Shown in pieces: positions 35,295 through 46,281 of a DNA stretch of 64,000 nt. Each line of letters starts with the position of its first letter. The first letter of the stretch is position 1. The notes below the pieces were generated by a model. The model had not been told where the DNA came from and made no database searches. It saw only the letters and a program-made list of their open reading frames with translations. Both the position numbers and the translations under genes were made by a program. The DNA is from Maylandia zebra (lineage: Eukaryota > Chordata > Actinopteri > Cichliformes > Cichlidae). The stretch spans positions 32,798,136 through 32,862,135 of the forward strand of contig NC_135175.1 of assembly GCF_041146795.1 (NCBI RefSeq). Reading direction: 5' to 3'.

Positions 35295-35794
35295 CTCTCT
35301 TCTTTGTTTATCGCCCTCTTCGCGCCAGAAAGAGGAAACCAGCGGCTGAACAACTGCAGCACATTTAAGCTTGATAAGCTGTTGTTGGAATTTATTTAAC
35401 ATTACTTTCTACACCAGGATCTTTTTCTACGTAGCTGACGGCTGTAACTGTGCAGGGGTGGATCTAGCAAAGTTTAGCCAGGGGGGCCGATAGGGCATGA
35501 ACAGGGAAAAGGGGGCTCAAAGACATACTTTTCTTTCTTATTCTCATTTAAAATGTCTATCTTTTAATAAATAGTTATACGAAGCTTACACCCAAAGTTT
35601 TAATCTGATGTAGAATGTATAGAAGTTCATTACTGTATATAGTAACTATTAAGTCTAATATACCCTAGTAAGCTATAGTACTTTTTCCTTTGGGAAGGTA
35701 CCATCTGTGCAGTCTGCAAATCTGTTGAAGATGTTGAATCTATTTAAATGTTCTTGAAAAATAATTGATTTCCTTGCAAGTATCATGCATTCAT

Positions 35795-36506
35795 CTTTAG
35801 TAGGCTTGATTACTGTAACAGCATCTTTACAGGTCTACCTAAAAAATCAGTCAGACAACTACAGCTCATTCAGAACTCTGCTGCTCGAGTCCTCACTAAG
35901 ACCAAAAAAGTGGACCACACCAGTCCAGCTCTGAGGTCTTTACACTGGCTGCCTGTCCGTCAGAGGATAGACTTTAAAGTCCTGATGCTGGTCTATAAAG
36001 CTCTGAATGGTTTAGGACCAAAATACATCAGTGACCTCCTGACCCAGTATGAACCTTCCAGATCCCTCAGGTCATCTGGATCTGGTCTTTTATCAGTTCC
36101 CAGAGTCAGAACCAGACACGGAGAAGCTGCATTCAGCTTTTATGCTCCTTATATCTGGAACAAACTCCCAGAAAGCCTCAGATCAGCTGAAACACTCAGT
36201 TTATTTAAATCCAGGTCGAAGACTCAGCTGCATTTGAATAAAGCACCAAATCCACACTTTTAAGCTTAAATTTCAAAACTTACATTAACTACTGATTTTA
36301 TCTATTGTTCTAATTTTATCTGTTTTGATTTTATATACTGTTTTGTTTGTTTGTTAATTAGTTTGTTTGTTTGCTTGTTTTAATCAATTTTAAATCATGC
36401 TTTTTATTTGTTTTTGTTTCTAATGTCTCTGTAAAGCACTTTCAATCACCTTGTTGTTGAATTGTGCTATACAAATAAACTTGCCTTGCCTTGCCTTGCC
36501 TTGCAG
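35795..36506 (+). mobile_element. LINE 3' end with CCTTG-repeat tail
   Basis: The frame 35,910-36,263 reads [20 protein letters not shown] and then [20 protein letters not shown], the reverse transcriptase C-terminus of an L2/CR1-like LINE. The 3' end is four copies of CTTGC. It is the same family as the minus-strand LINE at 15,299-17,250. It is 5' truncated inside the outer hAT. Confidence 0.85.
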
Positions 36507-37527
36507 TGTATTTTTACATACAGGTATAACAGAATAGGTTTAGTGTTTTGTTTTGTTTTGTTTGTTTTTTTTTTTTTGTTTTTACTTGAGCATGAACTTA
36601 TACAAAAAGCAGCAAGATATTAAAAAACTGTTTTATTGATTAAAAACACACAGTATCAGATTCATATCGGTATTGGCAGATATCCAAATTTATGATATCG
36701 GTATCAGACATAACAAAGTGGTATCGTGCCATCTCTAGTACAGACCCAATATCTGATTTCAACACATGAGGACTTACATGTAAGCTTTAATCTGCAGTTG
36801 ATCAAATCCCACTGAGCAGTCCTTCCCTTTAAATCTAACCTCTCTTCTTCCTCTCCTGTCCTGTGTGTCTTATCTTTCTCCATCTCTGAGTGAAGTTAGC
36901 TCTCTTTCTTTTCTCTCCCTGTGATGTACAGCAGCTGGACCTTTAGCCAGCAACACACTGTGAGACAAACTGCACACAAACAGTTTGTGTGTTTGCTGAT
37001 GTTTGTTGATAGAAACGCTGCATTTGAAATTACCTGTTTGTTCAGGTGCTGTGCAAAAAAGAAGGAAGAACAACGTCTCACTTTAACTCCTGACTATGAC
37101 TCACAGTTTTGCCTCTTTCATCTCTTTTTATGTTTCAAACCCTGGTGATTAGTACACGATCAGGATTGTCTTTCATGTGTTACTTTTCAGGCTCAGATCA
37201 GTTTGATGTTTGAAACCAAAAGTGAAAAGTCTGTTTTGAAAATATAATGAGTAGAAAGTCTTTTTTTTTTTAATGTGGGGAGTAAAAGTAAGGAAAATAA
37301 GGAAAAAATGATTTTAGTGTTTAAACAGTCATGAATTATTTTTAACACCAGGTTGGATGTAATGTGTTAGAACTACCAGCAGGTGGGGATAAGAGACCTT
37401 TAAGGTGTTTGGTGCCACACTCCACCTTCAGGTTTAAAACTAGTGTTAATGGAGGGAGTTTGAAGGTTGAGTTTGTTCCACGACTGCATTTCACTCACTG
37501 CCTCTGTTTGTATCTCTGTCACTGCAG

Positions 37528-38124
37528 GACCAACATGGAGCGAGAAGTCAGCGCTCTCAGGAGGCCGACAAACCTCAACCAAGAAAGAGAGAGAAAACAT
37601 ACACCTGTGACGAGTGTGGGATGGGATTTACTTTGAAGGCTAAACTAAAACATCATCAGGTCATCCACACTGGAGAGAAACCATTCAGCTGTGACTTGTG
37701 TGGAAAGTCTTTTTCCTGGAAGCGTTCCCTAAAAAGACATCAACTCATCCACAGTGGAGTTAAAGCGTACAGCTGTGATCAGTGTGGCATAGCTTTTACT
37801 GACAGTAGGTACTTACGGAGTCATCTAGTTACCCACTCTGGAATTAAGGCATACAGCTGTGACATTTGTGGAAAAACTTTCAGCCTGAAACAGAACCAAA
37901 ATAGACACCTGCGCATTCACACCAGACATGATGTGTACTGCTGTGATCAGTGTGGCAAACAGTTTATAACCAACACGCATTTACAACAACACATGTTTAC
38001 CCACACTGAGGAGAGACCTTATAAATGTGACCTGTGTGAGAAGACTTTTAAATCTCCATGTTACCTGAGACGACACCAACAGATCCACACCAGAAAGAGA
38101 CTCTACAAGTGCAGTTACTGTGAG
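37528..38124 (+). CDS. Gene 2 A2 exon: six C2H2 fingers
   Basis: Acceptor CACTGCAG, donor TGTGAG|GTATGT, 199 codons, phase 0 both ends. The lead reads DQHGARSQRSQEADKPQPRK. Contact residues: L,A,K,H; W,R,S,R; D,R,Y,S; L,Q,N,R; T,T,H,Q; S,C,Y,R. The first finger has GMGF in place of the usual GKxF. It lies in a duplicated block starting at about 36,738. There is no own exon 1 or 2 upstream, so it is either spliced after A1 or used as an alternative to A1. Confidence 0.85.
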
Positions 38125-38358
38125 GTATGTATTTATATTGTTATCTTGTCATTTTAGCCTGACTGTTTGAAACAACTCTGCAGATTAAACTGTGTTAGCA
38201 TGTTAGCAATTCTACTGCATGGAAAAGCAGCTCTGAGTGATTATTCAGATTTTCATTTCAGTTATGATTTTTGTTTTTTATTTGCTCTTTATTTCAGGCG
38301 ACGTTCAGGATAAAAATGTTGAAGGACTGACTTACACTGTCGTTGTGTCTTTGTTTAG

Positions 38359-38937
38359 AAGCAGAGCGACACAGATGGATCCATTTCTCAACCCTGTCAT
38401 CACTGTGGTGGTGGGAAAGACTTTTGTTGTGACCTTTGTGGAAAAACTTTCAGTTGGCAACAAACCCTGAAAACACATCAACGTAAACACACTGGAGACA
38501 AACTGAAATACTGCAAAGAATGTGGGAGAAGCTTCAGCACATCAAGTGGATTAAAACGACATGAACTCATTCACAGTGGGACAAAAAAGCACCTCTGTGA
38601 TCAGTGTGGGTCATCTTTCATTACTGCAAGTGTGCTTAAAAGACACAAACGAGTCCACACAGGAGAGAAACCATACAAGTGCAGATACTGTGACAAAAGC
38701 TTCTCACAATCAGGTCATCAAAACAAGCATGAATGTACACACATGGAAGGAAACTACAGCTGTGACCAGTGTGACAAGAGCTTCAGGAATCTCAGTTCAT
38801 ACTCCAAACACAAACGATCCCACGTTACTAATAAACTGTTTCACTGTTACCAATGTGCCAAAACATTCACTAAATTATCTGCTCTGTGCAAACATCAGCG
38901 TGATCACTCAGGGCTGAAATCACTCCCATCACAGTGA
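38359..38937 (+). CDS. Gene 2 B exon: six C2H2 fingers and stop
   Basis: Acceptor GTGTCTTTGTTTAG, 193 codons including TGA, same size as in gene 1. The hinge KQSDTDGSISQPCHHCGGG is followed by six C2H2 fingers, the last (FHCYQCAKTFTKLSALCKH) the same as in gene 3 and nearly the same as in gene 1. It ends SLPSQ because of the same 8-bp deletion as in gene 1. The fourth finger has the unusual HECTH in place of HERTH but keeps both His ligands. Confidence 0.85.
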   Translation, partial: KQSDTDGSISQPCHHCGGGKDFCCDLCGKTFSWQQTLKTHQRKHTGDKLKYCKECGRSFSTSSGLKRHELIHSGTKKHLCDQCGSSFITASVLKRHKRVHTGEKPYKCRYCDKSFSQSGHQNKHECTHMEGNYSCDQCDKSFRNLSSYSKHKRSHVTNKLFHCYQCAKTFTKLSALCKHQRDHSGLKSLPSQ

Positions 38938-39885
38938 ATATGAAGAGACAGAAAGATCCTCTTGTGGTTTCAGGGTCAGACTCAAAACCCTTGAGATCAG
39001 GCTCCACAGAGTTCAGAGTGAATCTCCTATAAAGATCTGATGAGGCAACTATGAATGAAAATGGTTCCCTAGTCTCATTTTAAGCTTTCTAAACTGTTCT
39101 GCTTCAGTGTTCATGTCGAGTGGTTCGCTTTGTTCCAGCAGTTGGATGAAGAAGTTTGAGCTGTGATTTCATTTCCTGTATTTCAGAGTAAAGGCTGAAG
39201 TGACAAATGGAAACATGTTTACAGTCACAGTCAGATGAACTGTTTTCAGTGGCACAGATGGAGGTTTATCAGAGGAGGAGACTTGGCTGCTCTCCACTCA
39301 CACTGAACAGGGTTCCTGCAGCTTATTAAAAATCTGACCTGAAAGTTATGAAAAATTTCCTTGTAACACTGAGTTACAGTAGGGGGGCTGCTCCGTAATC
39401 CAGTTCAATAACACATCTCCTGACATTAAACATAAGCTTATTTAATAATGTGGATCTCTTTTGTCCAGATTTTTATTCAGAGGCAGCAACTGTGGTAAGA
39501 ATTGACCCGGATGTTTACAGATCTTATAATTTTGTGTCAAGTTCATTTCCTTGTTGATGCAGAGCCAGAATTTAGATATTTTTAGACAATCCCATCGAAG
39601 ATGCATGTAAGTTCCATCTGCTGTTTTATATTTGAGAAAAATTTGAAAGATCTTTAAAATCTTTTATTTTTCCTTAAACTTGCTGTAGGTATTAAAACTT
39701 ATGATTTTGTTTTTAAGATGTCGAAACAATTAATTTTGGGAGCTCATTTTTTTAAAGTTGTGGTTTCATTTGTTCAGAGTTCATCAATGTTTTCCTCATA
39801 CAAGGTGTGATGGATCCATGCTTTTATACTGTTTAAGACAAATTCTGAAAGCTGAACGATGCAGAGATGAGACCCTTTAAGGTGT
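38938..39885 (+). other. Gene 2 3' flank, conserved with gene 1
   Basis: Nearly collinear with 13,657-14,600, including the untranslated relic of the lost C-terminal tail and an AT-rich segment. It probably contains the 3' UTR, although no canonical AATAAA was clearly placed. Confidence 0.5.
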
Positions 39886-40580
39886 GTTCACACCGAACGC
39901 AATAGATGCGACCAGAGCGTCAGGTTTACGTGTAAAGTCAATGGAAAAGTTCGATGACGCGTGATTGTGGGTCCTGCGAAAATTCAGAAGCAGATTTGCA
40001 TCGTAAAAACGCATGAAACGCGCGTCAAATTAGCGCGAATGTATGGCAAGCCATAAGTGCCAAATATCGCCAATTTTCCAACCCGTTTGGTTAAGAAATG
40101 GCGTAAAAAAATTCCGTTTAATTAGTCCAAACGCCGTAAAAAACTGCGTTCTGTCTGGACAAATTCCACTTTTTTACCTTGAACGCCCCATCTGAGTGGC
40201 AGAAAAAATGCCGTTTGTATCTGTCTTTGAACGCCGCTTTTTACGTCACTCGGCAGAAAATGCCGTTCAAAGAGACATAAAAATGGCGTTTTTTACGATG
40301 TTCTGTGTCAGCTGTAACGGCATTTAAAACAGCGTTTTATTATTAATTATGCAGGGCACTCCCCATGGTTCCCTCATCCAATTACTTTCAACTCATTTCA
40401 CCCAATCAAAAAGAGGAAGTGCAGACCACACTAATGCATCACCGATTCACCTTGCTGCTAAGTGATTGCCTATTCAGTACCAGTGCTTGTCACAGTATTC
40501 ACTTGTATTATAATCCCACTATGCATTTGAATGTGTTTAAAGTATGATCAAGCAAACAAACGACAGAATGCTTTTTCTGA
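39886..40580. other. MITE-like fragments, otherwise unassigned
   Basis: The part 39,891-40,030 starts AAGGTGTGTTCACACCGAAC, an end motif of a common fish DNA element. At 40,070-40,330 there are repeated AAACGCCGTAAAAA- and TGCCGTT-like motifs in both orientations. No paired ends were resolved and no gene is seen. Confidence 0.4.
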
Positions 40581-40589
40581 AACCTTAAC

Positions 40590-41274
40590 TGTTGTTGAAG
40601 TTCGTTCGATTTGGGTAAGAGAAGAAAGCAGGCTGAGTCCGGGTAGGTGTCAAAAATAGTGATCTTTATTTTACACACTTTGCGCAGGAGTGTGGGAAGA
40701 AAACTTGCAATACTGCGAATGGACCGTTCCCCATCATTATATTGCCGTGATGACGTCACAGTTAGATCTTTATTGGAAATGATAACAGTTCCCCACACTC
40801 AAAAAGTTCTCCTTATATGGACATCAACTGCTACTTTTAGAGAAAAACAAGTGTGTATTACATTGTGCATTTTGTGAATGTATATCTATCAGAAAAACTG
40901 TCCTAAGACGACCCTCCTGTTCTTACTAAGTGTGTGTGTGAACGTGCGTGTTTTACATAACTATGTGCATGTTGTTACAGGCCTGAGTACGTGCAGAACT
41001 GAATGTAGACAGCCCAGGGTCCAACAGGACCCACGAGTTCGAGCGGTTACAAGAATGTGCAACAGCTTAAGCAAATAGAAAGAATAATACAGAACAACAA
41101 TAGACTGATTAAAGTGCTGATAATCTGTGTACATTAATATTTGCTCAGAGTAACATAGATGTGATTCAAAGATTATTCTGTCAACTGATTCAACAATGGT
41201 AAATGATTCATCAATGATAATTCTGATTATAACTGTGACCATAAGAATACAGAATAAAATATCTCTTGTCCACA
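40590..41274 (-). mobile_element. Endogenous retrovirus LTR (minus strand)
   Basis: On the minus strand the segment begins TGTGGACAAGAG directly after a purine-rich tract (AAGGCCAAAGAGGAGGAG) and ends CAACAACA, with AATAAAGATC near position 40,670 as a polyadenylation-type signal. It lies downstream of an envelope remnant on the same strand, as expected for a 3' LTR. No matching 5' LTR is in the window. Confidence 0.7.
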
Positions 41275-41325
41275 CTCCTCCTCTTTGGCCTTAAAAAAAA
41301 GGCCAACCTTTACCCAGAGTTTGTT

Positions 41326-41664
41326 TCACTCCTCCGTCCAGGCGGCCTCTCGCAACGGCATCATATACCCCGGACCAGCTGAACCAGAGTCTAGGGCCCT
41401 GCTTACCAGATTTACCAACACCCGCCTTAGCAGAGGAATGAGACAACACCCGATCATCAATAAACCTAGAAAAACTATAAGAGAAAACATGGCAGACATA
41501 AACACACCCTTCCATTGCCCAAAGACAGACGTGATCCAGTCTCCCAGCCCCGTGTTCACGCCTGATTGCTCATGCATGGTTCTAGACAACGTTTTCAGAT
41601 TCTCGAGCGCCCTAGTGACCGTTCCGTCCAGAGCCGTATTGTTGGGAATAAAGTTGCAACACAT
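41326..41664 (-). pseudogene. Endogenous retrovirus envelope TM fragment
   Basis: The minus-strand frame (112 aa) matches the C-terminal part of a retroviral transmembrane envelope subunit: a Cys-Cys pair at the start followed by a Pro-Asn-Asn-Thr motif, an amphipathic region, a hydrophobic membrane-spanning stretch of about 25 residues, and a short cytoplasmic tail. The surface subunit, fusion peptide and most of TM are missing, and gag and pol are absent. The purine tract and LTR follow within 50 bp. An ancient fish retrovirus remnant. Confidence 0.75.
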
Positions 41665-41966
41665 GTTTCGTGTTATGGCAGCTCTGCTGATTTCTGAGCT
41701 TCTTTGTTATTTTCCTCTTTACTTCTCTTAACCTTTAACTTATGTCTTAGCAATCAGATTCTGCCATCATGCATTACCGCTTTGTGCTAGTTATGTTGAC
41801 TTTTCTCTTCTTTTGTCTCCACTTTTTTCACCCCTATTTGGATACCCGGTGCATGGCTGCTTTGTTTATTTTAGGGATCAGCTGTTAGCGCTGCACCCTG
41901 CGGCTGCTCTACCGGCAGACAGACCCGACATCCCCAGTGAGCTGAGGGTGAAGAGACGGGGGTGAT

Positions 41967-43330
41967 TAGGGTTGCCAACCGTCCCTTGAAAAACAGAATC
42001 ATCCCGTATTTAGACACAAAAGTACACGTCCAGTATTGTGCTGAAAAGGGACGCACTTTGTCCCGTAATACAGTGAGAATCAAAAGTAGTCTATAACTTT
42101 TAATGGAATTAACGCTTTGTTTGAAAACATAATTCCCAGCCCCTCTCCTGCTTTGTGACCAATGAGCTGACAGCACACTTATGACAATTCAGATTACCGC
42201 TTATCTCATTGGTCGAGGAAAGGTCGCTTGCGGAGAAAATACCGGAAGACAACAGATGACCACAACAAGAAGCATGGCCAACAGGGAAACAAACGCCGAC
42301 ACTGCTGGTGCAAGTCTCGGATGACAGTACACCTAAAGCTGGGCATACACTGTGTGATTTTTTTTTAGTCGCATTATTCAGCTTCTGCTCGAACTGCACG
42401 ATTGACTCGCAGGGGTTAGAAGTTCGTAGGTCACGATGCAGAGTCTCACACTATACGGCCCGATGCTCTGATGCGACCTGAATGCTCACACTGTGCGTCC
42501 ATAAAATGAAGGTTATAACAGAAAATCTGTCGCTCGCTCTCCCTCTTTGTCTTTCACTCACACAGACACACCACCACCATCAACTTTGCTAAATTGCTAA
42601 TGAAAAACACTGATCAGGCAGCTGTGATTGAGCAGCAGTGTAGATCCAACTATTTTCACTGTTGTTGTGGTCGTGATAATTTTGTGATGCCACATCGAAA
42701 AGGCTCGGATGAGCTTTCCCAAGTTCTACAAGTTGTGCCTCCATCGTTTGTGTCCAAATCACATGCTGCACAGCCGTGCTGCCCAGTCTTTTTCACCGAC
42801 GTTTATGTGTTTGCGCGTGAGCAGTGTGAGCGGCTGCAGTGACACCCTCACGACGCTTGATGAATGGGAGCTGGTCGTGAGGTGTTAATTGCTTCTCATG
42901 ACCCCACGTATACTACACGATGCACGACGCACAAGGAAGGCGAAAATCGGGCCAATAACCAAAACGGTCGCACGACTCAAAAATCGGCTCAAAATGGGCC
43001 AAAAATCGCACAGTGTAAGCCCAGCATTAGACCAGCAATGTTTGTTCCCCTCCGAGAAAAAAAAAAAGGCTGCAAAAGTACGGTGAGGAATGGGAAAAGG
43101 AAAACACCTGGCTGGAAAAAGTGCACGATAACACCAATAAAGTGCACTGCACTGTGTGCTGGCGCACTTTTCCATAGGCATGTTTCTAATGGTGGGCACA
43201 TGAAGAAAATGAGGGTCGTGAAATTTCAGGGAACCCTTAACCAATTTTTTTGTCCACCAGGCCACGGCAGAAGCAGATATGGTATGTAAACATTGGTTTG
43301 TTTTTTAAACCCTCTGGTTAAGGTTAATAT
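41967..43330 (+). mobile_element. hAT-like relic interrupted by a MITE
   Basis: It begins AGGGTTGCCAACCGTCCC, an end motif of fish hAT-like elements. After the MITE at about 42,338-43,027, the plus strand at about 43,078-43,180 reads YGEEWEKENTW, NTNKVHCTVCWRTF, a degenerate zinc-binding N-terminus of a hAT-like transposase. Several stops follow. The right end is not resolved. Confidence 0.5.
42338..43027. mobile_element. MITE with about 25-bp imperfect inverted repeats
   Basis: The left end AGCTGGGCATACACTGTGTG and the inverse right end TGCTGGGCTTACACTGTGCG continue into GATTTTT on both sides. The target is TAA or TAG, so a PIF/Harbinger-type origin is possible but not shown. It lies within the hAT-like relic and has no transposase. 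Confidence 0.75.
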
Positions 43331-43539
43331 GGGCATGTGCAGTGAATATCAGCGCTATGTGGCCAGAAGTGTGATAATATAATTTATTTTGTGTAATAAA
43401 CAACTGCAAGGATAGATGATTACAACAAATAGATGACTAATACATAAAAGTAATGCATAGATGAACAATGATGATGAGTTAAGATGCGTAATCATGGGAA
43501 CAAGTGGGTTTACAAACAGGAGCAGCTGATTAGCATTAG

Positions 43540-43593
43540 AAAAGCTGACCTAAGTATTGAGACATGTGTCCTAGCGTCTGTAAAAAACTGTAA
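43540..43593. mobile_element. Mariner terminal-repeat remnant
   Basis: TGACCTAAGTATTGAGACAT followed by GTGTCCTAGCGTCTGTAAAAA matches the right terminal repeat of the mariner at 32,218-33,209 with a few changes. The rest of that copy is not adjacent. Confidence 0.7.
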
Positions 43594-43638
43594 ATCCACC
43601 ACATACTGCTTAATTTGAGAAAGATTTTCATTGTGTTT

Positions 43639-44243
43639 GATAGGTTTGTAGCTTGAACCTATTCGCTGGAACGTTGAAGACAATATAATTACACAGCAAG
43701 CAAGACACGAAGTAGGCAAAGTTCTTCATGTTTCTCGTGCACGGGAGAGAACCGGACAAACGCCGTTCCTTCGCTTGACCCCAGTTGCTCTCGTTCGTTC
43801 TCCCGTAACACTGGTCTTTTATTGAGGTTACATGAATATGCATAGGTTCATTAACATATGACGTCTACATACACACAAAGAGTACCTTGCCTGTGTGTGT
43901 GTGTGTGTGTGTGTGTGGTGTGGTTTGTGTGAGGTCAAGATGTGACCCTGTGAAGACTCCCCAAAGCTGGTGCCAGGCGTCTAGCAGATCTATCTAAACA
44001 AAAGGCTCTTATACTTAAAGAGATATACGTGTGTTTGCTATACCATATATCAACAAAGAGAAGATAGGACCTCTCTGATGTTCCTAGACTGTGGGTGTGC
44101 ATTCTAGTGTGGAATACACACCAAGCCTTTACAGCCTGCTAAAGATCACAGTCCTATCACTACACAATTGATTATATACCTCTAAGCATATATGGTTAAA
44201 TATTTCTAAGCATAAATGACAATCAACAATACAAAACCTAACA
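43639..44243 (-). mobile_element. Solo LTR with 5-bp target duplication
   Basis: The 605-bp unit starts TGATAGGTTTG and ends CAAAACCTAACA, so the termini are inverted (TGATAGG versus TGTTAGG). GTGTT flanks it at 43,634-43,638 and 44,244-44,248. It contains a (GT)n tract near 43,895-43,918. A second partial copy of the same family lies at about 60,320-60,470. Confidence 0.8.
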
Positions 44244-44248
44244 GTGTT

Positions 44249-44773
44249 GCATGAGCTCTTTCATTTTTTGTATTAGTCCTTTCATTTTATTGACATATAT
44301 ATTTTGCATTCATTTTGTAATTTTTTGATTTTATTCAACAATGCCTTTCCAGTCATTTTTCTTGGTCTCTTTCCCCCCAAATCATTAGAGGAACAATCAT
44401 CACCACCTGTTTGACTCATGATTTGTTCGATTTTTTTTTTAAATTTATTTAAAAATTCAGTGATCATCCATTAAAACATATATCCACTGGAAGCCACAAT
44501 AGACTTTGACCATAAAATCCTTTTAACATAACGGCAATTTAATTGTCCATTTGAACGTCATCCAAGCAGCATAATTAATAAGACGCAGCGCAGTCATCAA
44601 TCCAAGAGCGAAGCAAAAACGTTGCACGTTTAACCAACATTCATTCCATTCAGTGTCTCCTCTTGAAACATCTCAGCGCTAATGCAATGTGGCTTCCTTT
44701 TCCACAACCAGACATGCACAGGTATTCTTACCTGCGCTCTTCAGAATTGCATCAGGTGTGTCGGTGCTGCTGG
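44249..44773. other. Unassigned sequence
   Basis: AT-rich, with no recognised gene or repeat. It is the left flank of the LTR retrotransposon. Confidence 0.5.
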
Positions 44774-44834
44774 TGTAACAACCCTTTTGGGTTATAGCAC
44801 CACTGGGGAGGGTTGCCCTACTATTGTAGTAGGG

Positions 44835-45163
44835 CAACTTGGTTGGGGCAATCGTGGCTCAAGAGTTAGGAGTTCACCTTGTAATCGGAAGGTTGCCGGT
44901 TCGAGCCCCGGCTTGGACAGTCTCGGTCGTTGTGTCCTTGGGCAAGACACTTCACCCGTTGCCTACTGGTGGTGGTCAGAGGGCCCGGTGGCGCCAGTGT
45001 CCGGCAGCCTCGCCTCTGTCAGTGTGCCCCAGGGTGGCTGTGGCTACAATGTAGCTTGCCATCACCAGTGTGTGAATGGGTGGATGACTGGATATGTAAA
45101 GCGCTTTGGGGTCCTTAGGGACTAGTAAAGCGCTATATAAATACAGGCCATTTACCATTTTAG
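44835..45163 (+). mobile_element. tRNA-derived SINE inside the 5' LTR
   Basis: It carries an A-box-like TGGCTCAAGAGTTAGGAG and a B box GGTTCGAGCCCC, a unique body, and a LINE-like 3' end reading AGCGCTATATAAATACAGGC and then CATTTACCATTT. The 3' LTR provides the empty site (TTGTAGTAGTTGTGG). It is an insertion that happened after the retrotransposon itself. Confidence 0.85.
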
Positions 45164-45903
45164 TTGTGGGAGTCTCCTAGTGGGTGTGGTGTTGTTAGTG
45201 GCAGCCATTCCATGCTGCTCATGTTCCATTCTCCGAGGAAACACCTTACTGTTGTAACGTCCTGGCGCCGGCGACTACCGAACCCCGCACATGTATGTAT
45301 GGACAGAGTAGAGCCGTGGAGACCTGGCTTGTATGGTCTTATGTTGCTGATAATGAATAAAGGTCTGTTGTTTAATTTAACTGACTGGCTTCGAGTTATC
45401 CGGCTAACCTCTACACCACATGCCCGCTGGACCTGCTAGCCGCTCCTTCCTCGCCAGACTGCTGTTACAAAGTGGCGGCCGTACATTGTTCTCTGGATCT
45501 TCATAGTCATCCGGACCGACAGACGGTGGGCTTGGATATTTTTCCCGTGTTTTTCAACGATTGACACTTCGGCTGAGGTGGCGTGTTTTTTTTCTCTTCA
45601 TCTGGCTGTATTTGCCGAGCCGATAGAACCCCGTGAAGGAGCCGACTCCCCACGATTTCAGCGATATTTGCAGGTACAGAAGAGCGCCGACCCATCGCTT
45701 GACACGCTCGCCTGCCGAGGGAGAGTACTCCGTGAGTAACTGTACGGTCCGTTGGACCGCCAACTCAGTGCTGTTGGACCGTTACGACATCTGCGGCGCT
45801 AAAGCTAATGCTGCAGTGACTTTGACTCATTGTTTATTCAGAGGTTTTGTGTGAAGCATTGAAGCATCAGAGTGTGCATGGACGCTCTCGGTCTGACTGA
45901 TAT

Positions 45904-46281
45904 ATGCGCTTAGGTACTGTGTGTGAACGCTCTTTTCACTTCGCCATAACTATTGTGGGAGCGAGTTGTTTCCACACTTTTAAAATGGCGTCCCACGCAG
46001 ACACGAGGAGTGAGGAAGATGGCTGCGACCCGGATGCTGAGACGCCTGGCCTGACAAAGTACATCATCCCTCACTCTACACCTCTTTACCTCAACCTTGT
46101 AGTGGTAAACTTGGAAGAGGAGGTCGAGAAGCCACGAGTTTGCTTATGGGCTTCGCTGGAGCTGCAGAAGAGCCTGCTGAAGTGTTTGGATCATGGAGCT
46201 ACGGGAGAGCCGGGAGAGCGGCCATCTCCCCAACGAACCCCGCCGGTGCCCCGTAATGACCGCTGGTTGGACGGGTACTAG
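45904..46281 (+). CDS. Uncharacterised ORF inside the compact LTR element
   Basis: A 125-codon frame. An internal ATG at 45,985 starts MASHADTRSEEDGCDPD, a better candidate start since the preceding sequence is GC-rich leader. The product is acidic at the N-terminus, has a central LYLNLVVVNLEEEVEK and a Pro/Arg-rich C-terminus. It resembles no catalytic retroviral domain. It could be a rudimentary Gag-like product or chance. Confidence 0.35.
   Translation: MRLGTVCERSFHFAITIVGASCFHTFKMASHADTRSEEDGCDPDAETPGLTKYIIPHSTPLYLNLVVVNLEEEVEKPRVCLWASLELQKSLLKCLDHGATGEPGERPSPQRTPPVPRNDRWLDGY

Larger units (their letters stand above)
31790..36737. mobile_element. Outer hAT element with 8-bp target duplication, host of nested insertions
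   Basis: Termini are TAGAGATG...CATCTCTA, flanked by GTACAGAC at 31,782-31,789 and 36,738-36,745. Gene 1 has the single uninterrupted site (TGTACAGACCC). Subterminal CCGATCCGATATTATGTATC and its inverse-like GATATCGGTATC near 36,690 support the pairing. Its own sequence is non-coding; the 4.9-kb size comes from a mariner, a second hAT and a LINE end inside it. The piece 35,303-35,794 between them is unassigned. Confidence 0.85.
22820..38940 (+). other. Zinc-finger gene 2, transcription unit with two A exons
   Basis: Inferred exons: exon 1 (to 22,939), exon 2 (24,390-24,495), A1 (30,997-31,593), A2 (37,528-38,124) and B (38,359-38,937). All coding junctions are phase 0, giving about 596 aa and 18 fingers if both A exons are included, or 12 if one is skipped. 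There is no second exon 1/exon 2 set before A2, so A2 belongs with this gene or is orphaned. Its introns host a BED-type hAT relic (24,783), an intact LINE (27,161) and a nested hAT cluster (31,790-36,737). The remaining intron sequence matches gene 1. Confidence 0.65.

Noticed and set aside
41285..41731. 148-aa plus-strand ORF over the envelope fragment
   Set aside because: Antisense shadow; the minus-strand frame has the recognisable envelope features and the adjacent LTR is on that strand.
44850..44925. tRNA gene on the plus strand
   Set aside because: A- and B-box-like sequences are present, but they are the head of a SINE with a LINE-like tail inserted in an LTR; no proper acceptor stem is seen.
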